The notes under the pieces were generated by a model, which worked only from the letters and a program-made list of their open reading frames with translations, searched no databases and was not told where the DNA came from. From Epiperipatus broadwayi (taxonomy: Eukaryota > Onychophora > Udeonychophora > Euonychophora > Peripatidae), in NCBI GenBank assembly GCA_028023455.1, contig JAQFVV010000013.1, positions 15,200,258 to 15,264,257 of the forward strand: a stretch of 64,000 bases of DNA, given 5' to 3'. Shown one piece after another: positions 45,786 to 59,230 of the stretch. The stretch's first letter is position 1, and each line of letters starts with the position of its first letter. The position numbers and the translations under genes were made by a program.

Positions 45786-48700
45786 ACAAGCTTTCAGAAA
45801 AATATTTTTGTTTATAAAGTCATTATTTTTATTTTGACCCCCTGCCTTTATTAAATATTATAGAAGTTTTATGCTTATATAGATTATATATCATAGTGTA
45901 AAAGGATTATTTTTAACTTCATCATATTAAATCTAATGAAAATCCTAAATTGTAAATGCTTTAATTTTTTTTATGTACATTTATATGGATTGTGTGTGAA
46001 ATACAAAACTTCATATTGAATTGTTTCTAATCAAGTTTAACAAATATTAATTATATGAGAGTTAACTGATTTTCAATTTATTGCATTTATTACTTATTAC
46101 ATGTTGTGTGAGATTTCTAAATCTGTACAACACATGAGATTATAAATAAAATTTATTTTTTTAAAAGCAAAAATGTTGCCTCTTCACCATATTTATAATT
46201 TTCAATAAATAACATGCTTGAATTTAACACTCTGTTTTATTTTTTCCATACAGTTTCATAGGTTTTTTTTTTTTTTTAACAAAAACTCTAATAAAAACTG
46301 TAGATCAGTTGAAATCTTAAACAAAAGAAACTATAATGAAAAGCATTGAATTCAAATCTGTAAAGATTGGATTTTGAATTTTGTTAAAACAATATAAAAG
46401 GATTAGATTTTAAAAAATAGAACATCATATGTAATAAATTTACAATGTTATTACATATTTAATGTATATATTTTTAAAGATCTGAGATGGAAAAAAAAAT
46501 TACTTAGCAATTCTAAACATATTGAGTAAGTAATTAACTATATAAAAACTCTATCCAAAAGAAATTTTTATCTTATATAAAGATAATGATACATTTGGTT
46601 TTCAGCAAATAAAGAATACTTCATTTATATGGTGATTGTTTTTTATATAGAATTTGTAAATGAAAAGCAAGAAAAAAGATATATCAATTTATTATTAACT
46701 GAATTATTATAATTATTTATAATTAATCATTTGGTGACTATAGTCTGTACATTTCGACAAAAAGTATGAATATATTTTATATGTTAATCTGGAAATTAAA
46801 ATATATTCAAGATTAAGATTTTTCAAACTTTTTACATGAAAGAATGCTAAATCCATTCTGGAGTTTTGTATAATTTAGTACATTAATATTATGATCCTTC
46901 AATAATGACATAAAATATAACAAATCTTTTAGTAAATAATACTTGAATATTGAAAGCAACAAATAGCACATTTTTTGCTGCACTTATGACAACTATCATT
47001 CATATATATTTGAAAAACAGTAATCTTAATTACTATTGCTGAGTTTTTGTAGCAAGGGAAATTTAAAAGAATAGATTGTATGATGGATATAGTTTACTAA
47101 TTTACACCATTTGATTTAAACAATAAAAATATCCCAAAATTGGAATGGTTTTATAAGAATTAGTCTTTTTAAAATGAAATGTTAATTTTAATTAAATAAA
47201 TTTAAATCTTTGTATTCCATAGTAGATAATTTCCTAGTAATAAATCCAACATTTACTAAGCTTTTCTTTCAAAATACATCAAATGTGATTCCAATTCTTA
47301 AGTCATTTAATGAATCTAAAAACCATGATTCCTAACAATCTATCAAAATTTATCATTGATGTAAACAAAAAATGTTAATTCCTTAAGCAATCAAATTGTT
47401 TTTTTGTTTTTTTTGTTTTGTTTTTTTTTTTTTCAAAATTTCAGAATGCAGTATTTCTGAGAAAAAGAATATAATTCCATAAGCAAAATAGCTATAAAAA
47501 GAAGCAGTTAACCATAATTTTTTTGTTACTATATAATATACTGTTATAATATATTGAAAACAGTTGTCCATTTTTGCACCATTGTAAAATGATATATGTA
47601 TTAGAAAAAAACCTGTATGAAATAAATAAACATTTATTTAAAATTAATCAGCCCTAGTTAGAACAAATGCGAAAAAGTATTAATATTTTTTTTGAATAAT
47701 TAAAAAATTATCATATTTATTTTGTTCTGAAAAAACGGGTCCTGATCATTTATATATATCAGGTGCTTAAGTGTTCCTTAACCACATTTGTTAATAGTTA
47801 TGCCTCTGCAATACAAAAATATGTAAGTATGATATGTGGAATTGGTAATCAGAAGACTCATAATAGATCAATTTATACTTTTAAAAAATTATTATATAGA
47901 ATTGTCTATAAAATATTCTAATAATATATATATACATGTTAATGTATGTTTGAATATGTGTGTTTGAAGGGTGTTTTTTTTTGCTAAAAAAGAAAATATT
48001 AAAAAAATATAACTTGTTATATACTAGCTGGACAATACTTATTAAATTATTTATTGTATAAAACTGTACATATCAAATGAATATGAAATAAAATTATAAC
48101 CTGTAATACAGTGCCATTTTTTTTATAATTATATGAATTTAACTAATTTATTAACAGTCTTTATTATGACTCAAACATCGATTTAATTTTACATTAAAAA
48201 AATTATGTTATCAGTTTAAATCTGGGGTCGAGAAAGGTTCAATAGTTTTGTGTGCGCTTTTATTTTTAATTTTCACTTTCTCTCTTCAATATGCACTGTC
48301 TGGTTTGTAAAAAAAAACTTGTTTAATATTTTTCATTTATAGACTTTGGTTTTTAAAAATCAGTTACCACTTATGGATAAGCTTATCAATTATATAATTT
48401 AAGTGGATTTATCAAATTATGATTATTTGTAGACAAAACTGCTTTCATCCCCTTTTTTTATTTTTGCAAAATTATATATTATGACCATGTACGATGAAAT
48501 AATGTCTTATCAGCATGATATCAGTTCATTAGTTATGTAATAAATATGGGCATTTGGCCTAATTAAGGTTAAGAGCAAAACTTAACCTTTTTTTTTTTTT
48601 TTGTACTTTTAAAACATTAATACATGCATGTATATATATGTATATAGCTCTGTTATCAATTTGTTTTATATATATAGTATGTAAATGCAACATTACTCCT

Positions 48701-50639
48701 AGCTTGAATATACTATAATCAGCTTAAGATAGTAGTAATTCTTTCATTCCAGAACCAATTTTTATGTACTTGATTATCATTATCATGATATGGTAATATA
48801 AACAAATTCTTGTGATCTCTTTCTGGTAATTGGCTTTTCTGCTGGTTAGAGGCATGGTGCAATACATTTTATTAAAGTTGATTGATTAGCCTGAACTCAT
48901 TTATAGGAATTTGTTTATGCTATCATTTAATGTATATGGATAGCCTAAGTGTTGTTCTAAAAAGGAAGGAGATCATCTAATTATTTCAGATTTGTGACAG
49001 GGTTCTTTTTCAAAAAGTCAAAATCAAATCAGTTGTAATTTTCTACCAGTCAAAATTATTTATAAAGATTTATTTGTCTGGCAATTTCTCTTTTTGTGGT
49101 AACCATTATTATAAATTGCATATGTTGTAAGCTGGGAGTAACTATATATATAATTTTTATAGATTATTTTATATATATATTTGTAAGATGGAAAAAGTAG
49201 TAAAAATACAAATAATTTATTTGCATATTTATTTTAATTATGTGTTATTTTAATTTAAATTGTATTATAAAAGTGCAATAAAGTGAATTATCTGAATTGG
49301 CTCACACAAAGCACATATATCTATGTTGAAAACTATTATGTATGTTCAAATTCATAGATAAATAAACTATATCTTAAATGTTATTTTTTATTCTCTAATA
49401 CTGCATATATCCTACAAAAAAATATTAACATGTACTTATTCTTTGCTATTATTTAAAATGATTTAAACTTACACTTTGAGCTATATCAAAACTTTCATAA
49501 TGATCTCTGAGTTCTATAATATATTTTTATAGTATAAAGAAAATGTATATAGCCTATGTACAACATATATCAATAATAATGTATATAATAAATGTATGAT
49601 TCAGAAAAGAAAAAATTACATAATATTTCATAAGTTTTACAATTAAATAACAGTTTTAGCTAATTTTTAAAAAAAACTTGCATGGAAAAAATAATATTTT
49701 TCTTTTTAATTTTGTCATGTGAATTAAATTATCTTTTTATATATATACTAGGGGATCATGGTCCCTAATAGTTTTTAAAATTATATTTTCAACAGCAGCT
49801 GCCATTCAACAAATATGTCTATTCTAAATCCAATATAAAAAAAACTATGCTAAGAGATTGTAATAACTATACAAACCAATTGATGAATCATAAATATGTC
49901 CTCTTACAAAATAAGCTAGTCCACTCTGTTCATATTTTGTATTGATATTCTTATAATTTCTTCTGAAGCAAAAATTTTTTCTAAAAAATGTCAACTCTTG
50001 GTCTAATTATAGTTCTTCATTGCACTCTGTATATTAATAAAAGCAATCATTATTGCATGTCTTTAAAATAATCTTTATAACATAAACGCCTCACAAAAAT
50101 TTTACTGAGGTTTATCATAAAATGTTTTTAGGAAATTTTACATTGTTCATTTGTTTCACATGTTCAATTCAACAAGAAAGTGATTTTACAATAATAGTCT
50201 AATATCCATCCACATTTATTGGGCATATAATCTTGCCATCAGATTTTTAGAATTTTATACAAAATTCTTAAGATTGATTTTTTTTTTTTTTTTCTAATGC
50301 CTTTATGTTACATATATCACTATTTTTTTATTTTTTTTTAAGATTTCATTTCAAGCATTATGAAATCTTTGGCTCCTTTTTTTCTCAAACTTTTTTTATT
50401 CATCAACTCATATGTTTATATGTATTAATTATTACAATAATAGTATATAAAATTTTGTAGTGCACAGTATATGTATGTAAATTCTGTAAAAAAAAAAAAA
50501 AATGTACATATATATATATATCTAAAATGATAAAGTGTTATAAATATTCAGGAGTTCCTTATATTCACAATTGATTAGTTCCTGAAAAATAATGACTAAT
50601 ATATTTAAGCCTTTTGAAATTAGAAGCTGTATTCACCCT
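45786..50639. other. AT-rich sequence, nothing recognised
   Basis: This is almost 5 kb of A/T-rich DNA with poly-T and (TA)n tracts. No exon, RNA gene or repeat boundary was found. Confidence 0.5.
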
Positions 50640-51290
50640 AAATCTCTAACTCACCTGCATCACACAAATTTTCTGGTTTAAATTCTTTCTTATTTAGAAA
50701 TTTGCATCTCTGCAAATATGAAGCAGACAGAAAAAAAAATCTGAATAATTTTATTAAAGATTTAATGACAGCAGGTTTTAAATTTAAATCTATTAAAAAT
50801 AATATTACTAAATTCCATAATAAAATAAATAACATTGTACCAAAATATCTAACAAACTTACTAAAGCATTATTCAATAAATAATAGGATTTAGAACTCCT
50901 CCTAATTCTAATAGATTGATCAACAACTCAAAAGATCATATTGATCGATCATTCACCCCACATGTAGTATATTCCATTTCATGTCCTCAAGAAAAATGCC
51001 TCTCTGTATATTATGGTGAAACTAAAGCTACTATTAATACTAGACTTGCTCAACATGTGTACACTTACAATAGAGCTCAGAATAACAACAATATATCTTC
51101 TGTATTTTTGGAGCATTCCATGAAATCTGGACACAATTTTACTCCTGCCAATCCTGTAATTATATGCACTGAATCAAATGATCATAAGAGGAAAATAAAA
51201 GAAGCATTCTATATTAATGAAAATATTAATGTTATAAATAGAAAAGACACTTGCTTTGATATATCGAAAAAATGGTCCACGTAACACGTG
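50640..51290 (+). mobile_element. Penelope-like element fragment with GIY-YIG endonuclease
   Basis: Two frames linked by a one-base shift near 50890 encode the 3' part of a Penelope-like protein. The first (50702-50893) reads YEADRKKNLNNFIKDLMTAG and continues to a Leu/Asn-rich region. The second reads GFRTPPNSNRLINNSKDHID, then HVVYSISCPQEKCLSVYYGE. VVY and YYG are the GIY-YIG triads, TRLAQH holds the catalytic Arg, and IKEAFYIN the metal-binding Glu. The spacing and CP..C pattern match Penelope-like endonucleases. The reverse transcriptase domain is absent, so the copy is 5'-truncated. It is better preserved than the fragment at 38040-38790. Confidence 0.82.
50916..51284 (+). pseudogene. 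GIY-YIG endonuclease domain of the Penelope-like element
   Basis: This 122-codon uninterrupted frame contains VVYSI, VYYGETKATINTRLAQH, a SVFLEHSMKSGHNF segment (the usual H..(S/T)GH motif) and the KIKEAFYINEN glutamate. All key GIY-YIG residues are present, so this domain on its own looks intact, though it has no natural start. It would nick target DNA for Penelope retrotransposition. Confidence 0.8.
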
Positions 51291-52262
51291 CTAATTTAAA
51301 TATCTTTGTATATATATATATATATTTTTTTATTATATATTTTTAAGAAAGCTATGATTATGAGGCATGGATCCTCAAAAACGTTCACCTTATTATTATA
51401 TTTATTTATAACTTTTCTTTTAAACTTCACTTTTAAGTTTTTGTGTTTATTTATATAACGGGAAGTAATCTATTTTATTAATAATTAATTATATATATGT
51501 TTTCTTTTTATCACACATTTAAATAATGCACAACTCTCAATGAAGAGTTAGCATTATTTTTCAGATTTTTATAAACTAAAAATAGATTATACATATCATT
51601 GTATGCACAGCAAGCAATATTATGCAATCTTTCAAGATTTTGGGAAACTGAAGGAATGGTTTTCATTTCAAAATTAAAATTATGTTTTGGATACAGTTTC
51701 AAGTGATTTTATCTAAATAAATTTTCATTAAATTTTATTTGCACAACACTCCCCCCCCCCCCCCAATCTTTACATTTTTAAATATTGGATGTGATTTAGC
51801 AGACCACTAGTCAACATTCCTATTCTGTAATTTTAAATGCAGATGATAACTGAATTTTATTCAATTTTTGGAACTTTTAATTTGACAGTTAAACTGTAAA
51901 TATTTTTTTTTTAATTTAGAAATTATTGATGACATATATATATAAATAGAAAATACATTAATGAAAATGGCCACCATATTTTTAAATCATTCAATTTGGG
52001 TATGAGAGCTTATGCACTGTGAAGGGATTTTATTTTGTGAGTTTCAGATTTTTGAATGCTTTCATTTTGTAAGTGTTAAAACTTAGATTGTTTTTATATT
52101 TAATTAATCCTTATTGTATTAAAGCATATTGAGTAATGATAAGATTACTAAGGACCTCTTGTATATATATGAGAAGCATAATTTGAAATGATTTTTTTAA
52201 AAAATATACACATCATTTTAGTATGAAAAAGATATTCACATAATTGTTTATTAAAATTCAAA
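51291..52262. other. 3' flank of the Penelope-like fragment, AT-rich
   Basis: A small hairpin (GAGG/CCTC at 51362-51376) followed by AAAAACGTT lies 70 bp after the coding frame. There is a C14 run at 51751-51764. No gene was found. Confidence 0.45.
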
Positions 52263-52520
52263 AACATCACATGGTTGCAGCTTACAATGTTTTTCAACAG
52301 CAAATCATTTATTCTATTTCAGTACTGATCATAACGATAGTTTTTGGCTACTGGATGAAAAATCCATTAAATTAAAAAATTTCAAGCATTAGATCCAGCT
52401 TCAAACATCTCACTGATGAAGGCCAGAAACTACTTTGGGAATATAGACAGGACACCACTGGATATGGATTTAATAAGCATCATTATCTATTGATTTTTCA
52501 ACTTACAATGAGTGACAGAA
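52263..52520. repeat. Interspersed repeat related to 61685-62030
   Basis: ACATCACATGGTTGCAG at about 52265 and CTCACTGATGAAGGCCAGAA with TTGGGAATATAGACAGG near 52410-52455 correspond to ACATCACATGATTGCC and CACTAATGAAAGCC...GAAACTAGTCTGAGAATATTGG in the repeat at 61685-62030. It is SINE-like in size, but no pol III boxes were found. Confidence 0.5.
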
Positions 52521-55500
52521 TTGGAATAGTATAAGTAGTTTATTATTTATTACAATTTATAGCATACCTTTATAAATTCAAATACTGAAAATATATAACC
52601 GATTAAATTTACACATACATGTGTTGGATTTTACCTATTATATGCCACAAATAATTAAAATAAAAAAACAACACCTCATTATATTACATAAAACACATTT
52701 TTTTGTACAATATATGTTCTCATCATTAGCTATCTATCTGGATTTTAGTTTGAATGATAAATTGAAAATCCAGACTACTATTTAAATTATCTTCACTATT
52801 GATGAGTGCATTTTCTTTGCAAGTTATATGTGCAGTGTGATTAGGACAGCCCTACCATGTTTATAATTTGGATTCAAGTTTGTACCAGAACTAAAATGTT
52901 TGAGGCAATAAGTGAGTATCTAGAAATTCTTAAGTGGAAGACCAAATAAAAAGGAAATGGGCTTACCAATCATTTATTGGCTAATTTGTAACAAATGTTT
53001 ATATGTCCTGTAATTTATTACTTTAGGATACTGCTTTATTATAAATTACATCTCATCTATTTCCAGATTTCCTCTTCAAGTGAACCTTAAAGGCCCTTTC
53101 TCTACATCTCCTCCAAAATTTATTTCATAAGCCTTCTATCTCTACATCTAATTCAATATCCTGCAATGTAATTTCTTTTATATTTTCTTTCACATTTTTC
53201 ATGTAATTTAGCCTTTTTGCAGATAGCATATAGTAATTAAAGTATTTTTGTAAATGATACTTGTGGTATATTATCTGTATGCATATATAACATGTGTGTT
53301 TAAAATTTAAGCTTATGCTGGAAGAAAATTTGTAACCGATCAAATTTTTCACAGTGCTCTTAAAATTGCATTCCCTAGTCTCATAAATTGTCAAACCAGT
53401 GAAAAACATATGCTGACTTCTCACTCACAATATATATTGTTTAGAAAGCAACGTGGTAGAGTGTGAAGGCAAAAATCAGAAAATATACGATATTACTCAG
53501 TATTGTGTTTCACACTGGACAGTCAATTGAAACAAACTACCAACTGGGTTATATAATAACTTGCAGATATATGTAATATTATGATGACTAACTTTCAAAT
53601 TACTGCTGATGATCAAACTATACTATTTATAATTATTCCATGACAATGACTTTCAGAGTGCTGGTTACATTTCCAGATGCATCATCTAATCCTATATGAC
53701 TGATAAATGGTATAGTCTACTGATTTGTTCGGGTTTTTTTTTTTTTGCACCTGATGATGATAAAGATTATGATACTAAATTACAATGAAAGGCTATTCTG
53801 TGGAATTGATTCTAAGCTTTCTGCATTTTTATTAATTCTTTTCTATTATTAATTACGGGTTCTAGCAAAACTAAGAATGATCAGCATGTGTAAATAGGCG
53901 AAGTTAACAGCATATTAACACAAATGAAAGAAATTGATGTAACTAATACACCAAGGTTATATATTAAGTAGTTTAAAGGTGTATATTTGTCAGATATGTA
54001 TTTATTTTCTAGTTAAATGCTAATTTTATTTATTATTATCCATCAGTACTTGTGGAATTACTACTCATAAAACTCCAGACTTAATATCTGACTAATGTTT
54101 CAAATATATCCACCTTACAAACTTAGATATTAATGTACTGCAAAATATTAATGCAAAGAGGAAAAAAAATCACTAAAATGTAGATCTATCTATGTAGTAG
54201 GCAGGAATATTTTTCCAAAATCTTGAAATAAAAAGAGAGAAAAAATTGTCTAATTACAGGAATTTTTTTTGACTGAGATAATTATTGACATATGATTATT
54301 ATGCACTATATATATATATATATTGAATCTTGAGATTTTCCTAAACATTTTAAAGTCAATTTATTGAGTTGTAAAGTCTCACATTAATGTGCAGTAGTTT
54401 CTTCACACAATTCTTTCTAAATCCTTGTATGAATTATCCATTGATATTATGAGGCCAATTTTAATAATTTGTTGGTATTCTTTAGCCAGTAATTGATATA
54501 TAGAAGACATCAAAACAGCTTAACTCTAGACATAGCAACACTTCCTTTGATACAACAAGTTACATTTTAAGATTCCATTCTAAGTCTTGGCAGATCATTC
54601 ATTTATCCTATGTATTAAATGCCAGAAACACAAAAGGCTGATGTACTTCTACTGATCCTTAATCAATTGTCTTGAGAAAGCTACTTGTAATGGGAATATA
54701 TATAAATATTCTTTCACACCAATAGCTTGATTTCTTACTTCTGTAGGATGACAGGTTTTTTCCCTATTGATGTCAATAGAATTTACTGTTAGAACGGAGC
54801 CAATAAATGTTATATCTTTTTTACTCAGTTGACTTAACTATCTGCAGAAATTATTAGATGACAGATTGCTTTAATTCTAAATTCTCTTTGAATTCTGAAC
54901 TCTGAAGTTTATAATCTGTGATCTGTTAAAAAAAATTTACATATCTTTTACAATGTCTAAACATCCACCCGTTGACTAAAAAATGTTATGCAAAAGTCAG
55001 AAGCTTTTCATAATTTTTAAAAATTTCTGACATTTTCACTTTATCTGCCAAATCTTTAATTATATGTGGCTTCCATGGAATTGTACAATTACAGCATGAA
55101 ATACTTTTAAATTTTTAAACTAAATTTTCCAATAAGCCATAAATTATTGCAGGTATTTTGTCAGTTAAATACCTTTAATCATACATCTTTGGCAATTATA
55201 TTTTTAACTGCTAAGCTTCCCTTTTCAAGAAAAGGCTGTGTATTTGCTAAGAGTAAACTTTATATACTGTAATGAAAGGTGAAATTTTAGCTAAGTGATT
55301 TTTATAAACTAGAAACTTTATACAGCTTATAATGTTTATACAGGTATTGAATATAAATTATATCCTTTCTTGAATAATTTATTTGCATTTTCTTAGAGTC
55401 AAAATGCTTTAAATCAGTGACAACTCAACCTTTTGTGTTTCACATACCAGACTAAGAAAATCAAAATTTCACATATTACCACCTTTTAAATAAAAATCGG

Positions 55501-56105
55501 CATCAAAATAAAAAAATAGACAAATAAATATTTATTTTAGTGTTTTGGTAACCAAAACAATTATCATAATAAAAATTAAATATTTATTTAAAAACAAAAT
55601 ATTTATTATTACTAGCATTTTCAAAATTATTACATAAGAATAAAGTCTATATAAAAAATAATTGTGCAGTACTGCACTAAAACAATGTATGACCTAGAGT
55701 GCAATAAGCCTGAACATTTTTGTTTATAATAAAGAGCTGATAAAAGCAGAAATTGATATAATGGAGATATGGCTTTAATTTCTTTTTTTAATGCTGGTTT
55801 TGCATTATTTGAATAAATTATTTAAATATAATTATTCCAAAATAATTCATGTACTACCAGTAATTCCATCGCTTATCATCAGTGCTATGCAGGCTGTAGA
55901 TTGAAAATTGCTGATTTAAATAATTAAGTAAATGATCAATAAATTATTCAAAATTATGTATTTGTCACATGTTTGGTGATATATTTCTGTGTAGCAATTG
56001 GATATTTATATTTTATTTAATCTTTTGTAACAATGATGCCCTAACATCATCTTTATATATGTTTTTTTCTTATCTTAAATTCCTGCATATTTATATTATT
56101 TTATA
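52521..56105. other. AT-rich sequence, nothing recognised
   Basis: No coding exon was supported. A frame on the minus strand at 53125-53424 has no recognisable domain, and its composition is that of the background. Confidence 0.45.
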
Positions 56106-56985
56106 CACCTGGATTTTTTTTATGCAGATTTTTTTAATGCGATTTATGTTTTTTAATATATTTTTATGCGGTTTTCTTTTATGCAATAAAGAAGTTCATA
56201 TTTCACATAAAATTGGGATTTTCCTGTTTTATATTCACGCATTAAATTTTACATACTTTAAATGCCTATTGGAAAAAGGTTTGGCAATAAATTTAGACAC
56301 CATAGAGGATTTAGAAAAAGATAATGAAACGAGTAGAATCTGTTCGTTTCACAGCAAAAATGATTCGAGAAAGTCTTCAACTTTCTAATCAAAAGCATTT
56401 TCTTGTTAATGACACAAATTATCAACGAGCTCTTTACAACAAGAGCTAAATAGTTGTATGTCTGGATATCACCAGCTTCATAAACAATTAGTAAAATCAT
56501 CTCAAAGTTTAATTACCGAATATATTGTCACCAGAAAACCATTAACACAGCATGAGACTGAAGTTGATGCTAATTCTGCTGTTTGTGTTTACTCTTGTGA
56601 TGAATCTGATTTCTTACCACTTCACAAATGAACCTGCATATTGTCAAATAGTGATAATGATTATAATATGTATGAAAAAATGTAAAATAAATTGCACATA
56701 AAAACATTGTTTTGAATAAAATTAAATAATTAATAAAAAAAGTAAAGAAACTTAAGTCTTGTATCAATTTTTTTCAAATATTTGATATTTTTTATTAGTC
56801 ATACTTTATTTCCTTATTTTTTTAAAGCAAATTTTAAAGTAATTTTATCTTGTTGCTTTGGGTTTATGCGATTTTTGAAAATTACAGAACGTATCCCAAA
56901 TTTTTCAAGGTAAGTATTTTTGTGTGATTTTGTTTATGTGAGTTTTCTGCAGAATATATCTACCACATAAAAAGAGACCCAGGTG
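56106..56985. mobile_element. Pogo/Tigger-like DNA transposon copy 2, TA target duplication
   Basis: TA plus CACCTGG at 56104-56112 pairs with CCCAGGTG plus TA at 56978-56987. The family is the same as at 32515-33566, including the subterminal ATGCG motifs and the shared internal sequence GAATCTGATTTCTTACC. The + strand interior has pieces of a coding remnant: FTYFKCLLEKGLAINLDTIE near 56250, ARESLQLSNQKHF-like near 56360, and HQLHKQLVKSSQSLITEYI near 56475-56530. These look like the C-terminal part of a transposase-derived protein, but the DDE triad is absent. The copy is internally deleted and dead. Confidence 0.72.
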
Positions 56986-57699
56986 TACTTATATCAGCAT
57001 TGTGATCCTATTTACATTCATAACTATTTCTCCCTTGGCATAGAATCAAACAAAAATTCCAATGTTTTATATCTTGGTTTTTAATTTTATACTTAAATCT
57101 GAAGCTTCTCTGATTTTATATTTTTTACAATGTTACAGATTTAATTATGCTAATCAATCATTTACATTTCTCAAATAAAGCCGGCAACCATTAATCTCTC
57201 TCATCGTTAGCTATTTTCATGCCAATCAATGACAGTATGCATTCTCAATAATTTGTTCACATCTCAGAATTGTAAAACTATACTATCACTTATCATGTCC
57301 ATCTGGTCATTAACAAGGGACATGTAAGTTTGGAAAACTCAAAGTATGATAGGAAGACCTGACTGACATCAAAATTTGTTGAATAAGCCAGATATCTATT
57401 TAGCAAAATAAATACAAAGAATTCTCTATTAGTAATTCTATTTTAGAAAGGTGTCTTTTCTTTTATAGTATGATTATTTTTCAAGAGCAACATGTTAAAA
57501 ATGTTCACACCTACTAACATCATATTAGATTTGTCCTTTCAAAAGTCTTCTATTTCATCATATATCATAAATATTTCTTCACTTCTAATATCACTAATAA
57601 AAAATTTATTACTTCATCATATATCTGTTATTGCTCTTTATTTTGTTTCTCATTTTTGATCTTTTATCATTATTTAAATACATAAAATGATTATATCAT
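56986..57699. other. AT-rich sequence
   Basis: Nothing was recognised between the DNA transposon and the following higher-GC block. Confidence 0.45.
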
Positions 57700-59230
57700 A
57701 AGATCTGTACTGTGCCGGTCAAAATCGTATATTCATTCAACAAGACCAATCCAAGCAAAAGTACCTTCAATCCAACTATACAGATGTCAAGGGAACGGTG
57801 AATCCTAACCTATTTGCCTGAACTATTGCCTCTCTGACTAATGGATAATGTTTGTGATGACCCTAGCAGTCGTTGGTTTTATTCCGTCCCAGCTGGAGGT
57901 CATGGTTCACAAAGAAACTCAAAATAATAAAGGTTTAATATAAGAAATTAATGATTTCGTGAATTCTGATGATTGCAGAACGGTACAGATGTGATTTGAT
58001 ATCGATTACTAATGGTTTGAACCGTAACAGTTATAATTCTTTATGGCAACATTACAAAGAAGTGAATTTAAATCAAAGAAATATTATAAATAACTAGGGT
58101 AATTAATATTAGATTCGGAATGATGACAGACTAAGCTAATTAAAAATAATAATATTACAGGAATTTATTAAGAAATTGAATTAATGTTATACGAAATAAG
58201 TTGAGTTTTGTTTATACAACTAGGTTATTATATTTCTTGAATTTGTTTTGATGCAGCTTTGATAACAAAGTAAAAATTTGTTAATTGGTCTGTCGAGAAC
58301 CAATCAGCAATAAAATATTATTAGCCCTCTTTAAGAAATTACAAATAAATCTATATATATATAACAAGACGAGCGATGTGTATTTAAAACACAATTACAT
58401 TTAAATTGGTTGTCTATAATGAGTGTGGAAAGCAAAATAGTTTTTAAATAAATAATTGACAATTATATAGTAAGATTTAACTAATTAATTGGGTGGGTTG
58501 GTTGGTGAAGGACGTGCCATCATGGCAGAGAGCACTTCAGGTTTGTAAATAAATATATATAGAATGATAAAGGTGGTATGATATAGATTACAACAAGAGA
58601 ATAAATTAGGTCTGTTACGAACCTCTGGGTGACTTTGCTAAAAGAAATCCCTGGTATCTACAGGTAGATAATGAGAGAAATGGCACTCCAGCCAAAACAT
58701 CTCTGAAATGTAATAATAGATTTGATGTGCTGGACTTCCCATACACATTTTAATGGCAATGCCAGAAAAGGGTCCCTTAGTAGGAAAATACGTCTACTAT
58801 TAAGGGAAAGTAAAAGATTGGACTGGTCATATTTAAACTTCCAAAGGTCCTGAGAGGTATGTAGAAAAGCAAGACTAATAATAATAATAAACAAATGGTT
58901 GTAACTATAAATACGTAATGCCTTAGATATATAGATAATGTATCACTAATGAAAAAAATAAATTCCTGATTAAAATAATCAGCTCCCTGACGTAATAGAA
59001 AATCCCCAGAAACCTTAGGCCATTAATGACTGAATCATAAAATATATAAAAAGGGAAGGCAAGAATTAAAATATAAATTGTTTTCCACACTTTCCAAATA
59101 TTTCATTTATTAGTGAGTTATCAAATAGTTTATCATTGAAGATTTCAAAATAAGTCTGTCTTAATTAACAGACGGGGCATTGAATATCAAACTCACTTCT
59201 GGTGAAGTTTGACAACATACAGCACAATAA
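57700..59230. other. Higher-GC non-coding block, possible LTR or promoter-like remnant
   Basis: The block starts near TGTGCCGGTCAAAATCG (about 57711) and ends near TTTGACAACATACAGCACA (about 59226), giving short imperfect inverted ends of TG...CA type. Near its right side it has TGACGTAA (about 58989) followed by TATATAAAAAGG (about 59041), similar to the CRE/TATA pair in the 26337-28489 insertion. No target duplication was found and no protein is encoded. The LTR call is a guess. Confidence 0.25.

Noticed and set aside
55969-56388. 139-codon + strand protein gene
   Set aside because: It crosses the left end of the pogo/Tigger-like element; the first half is low-complexity Phe/Ile sequence outside the element.
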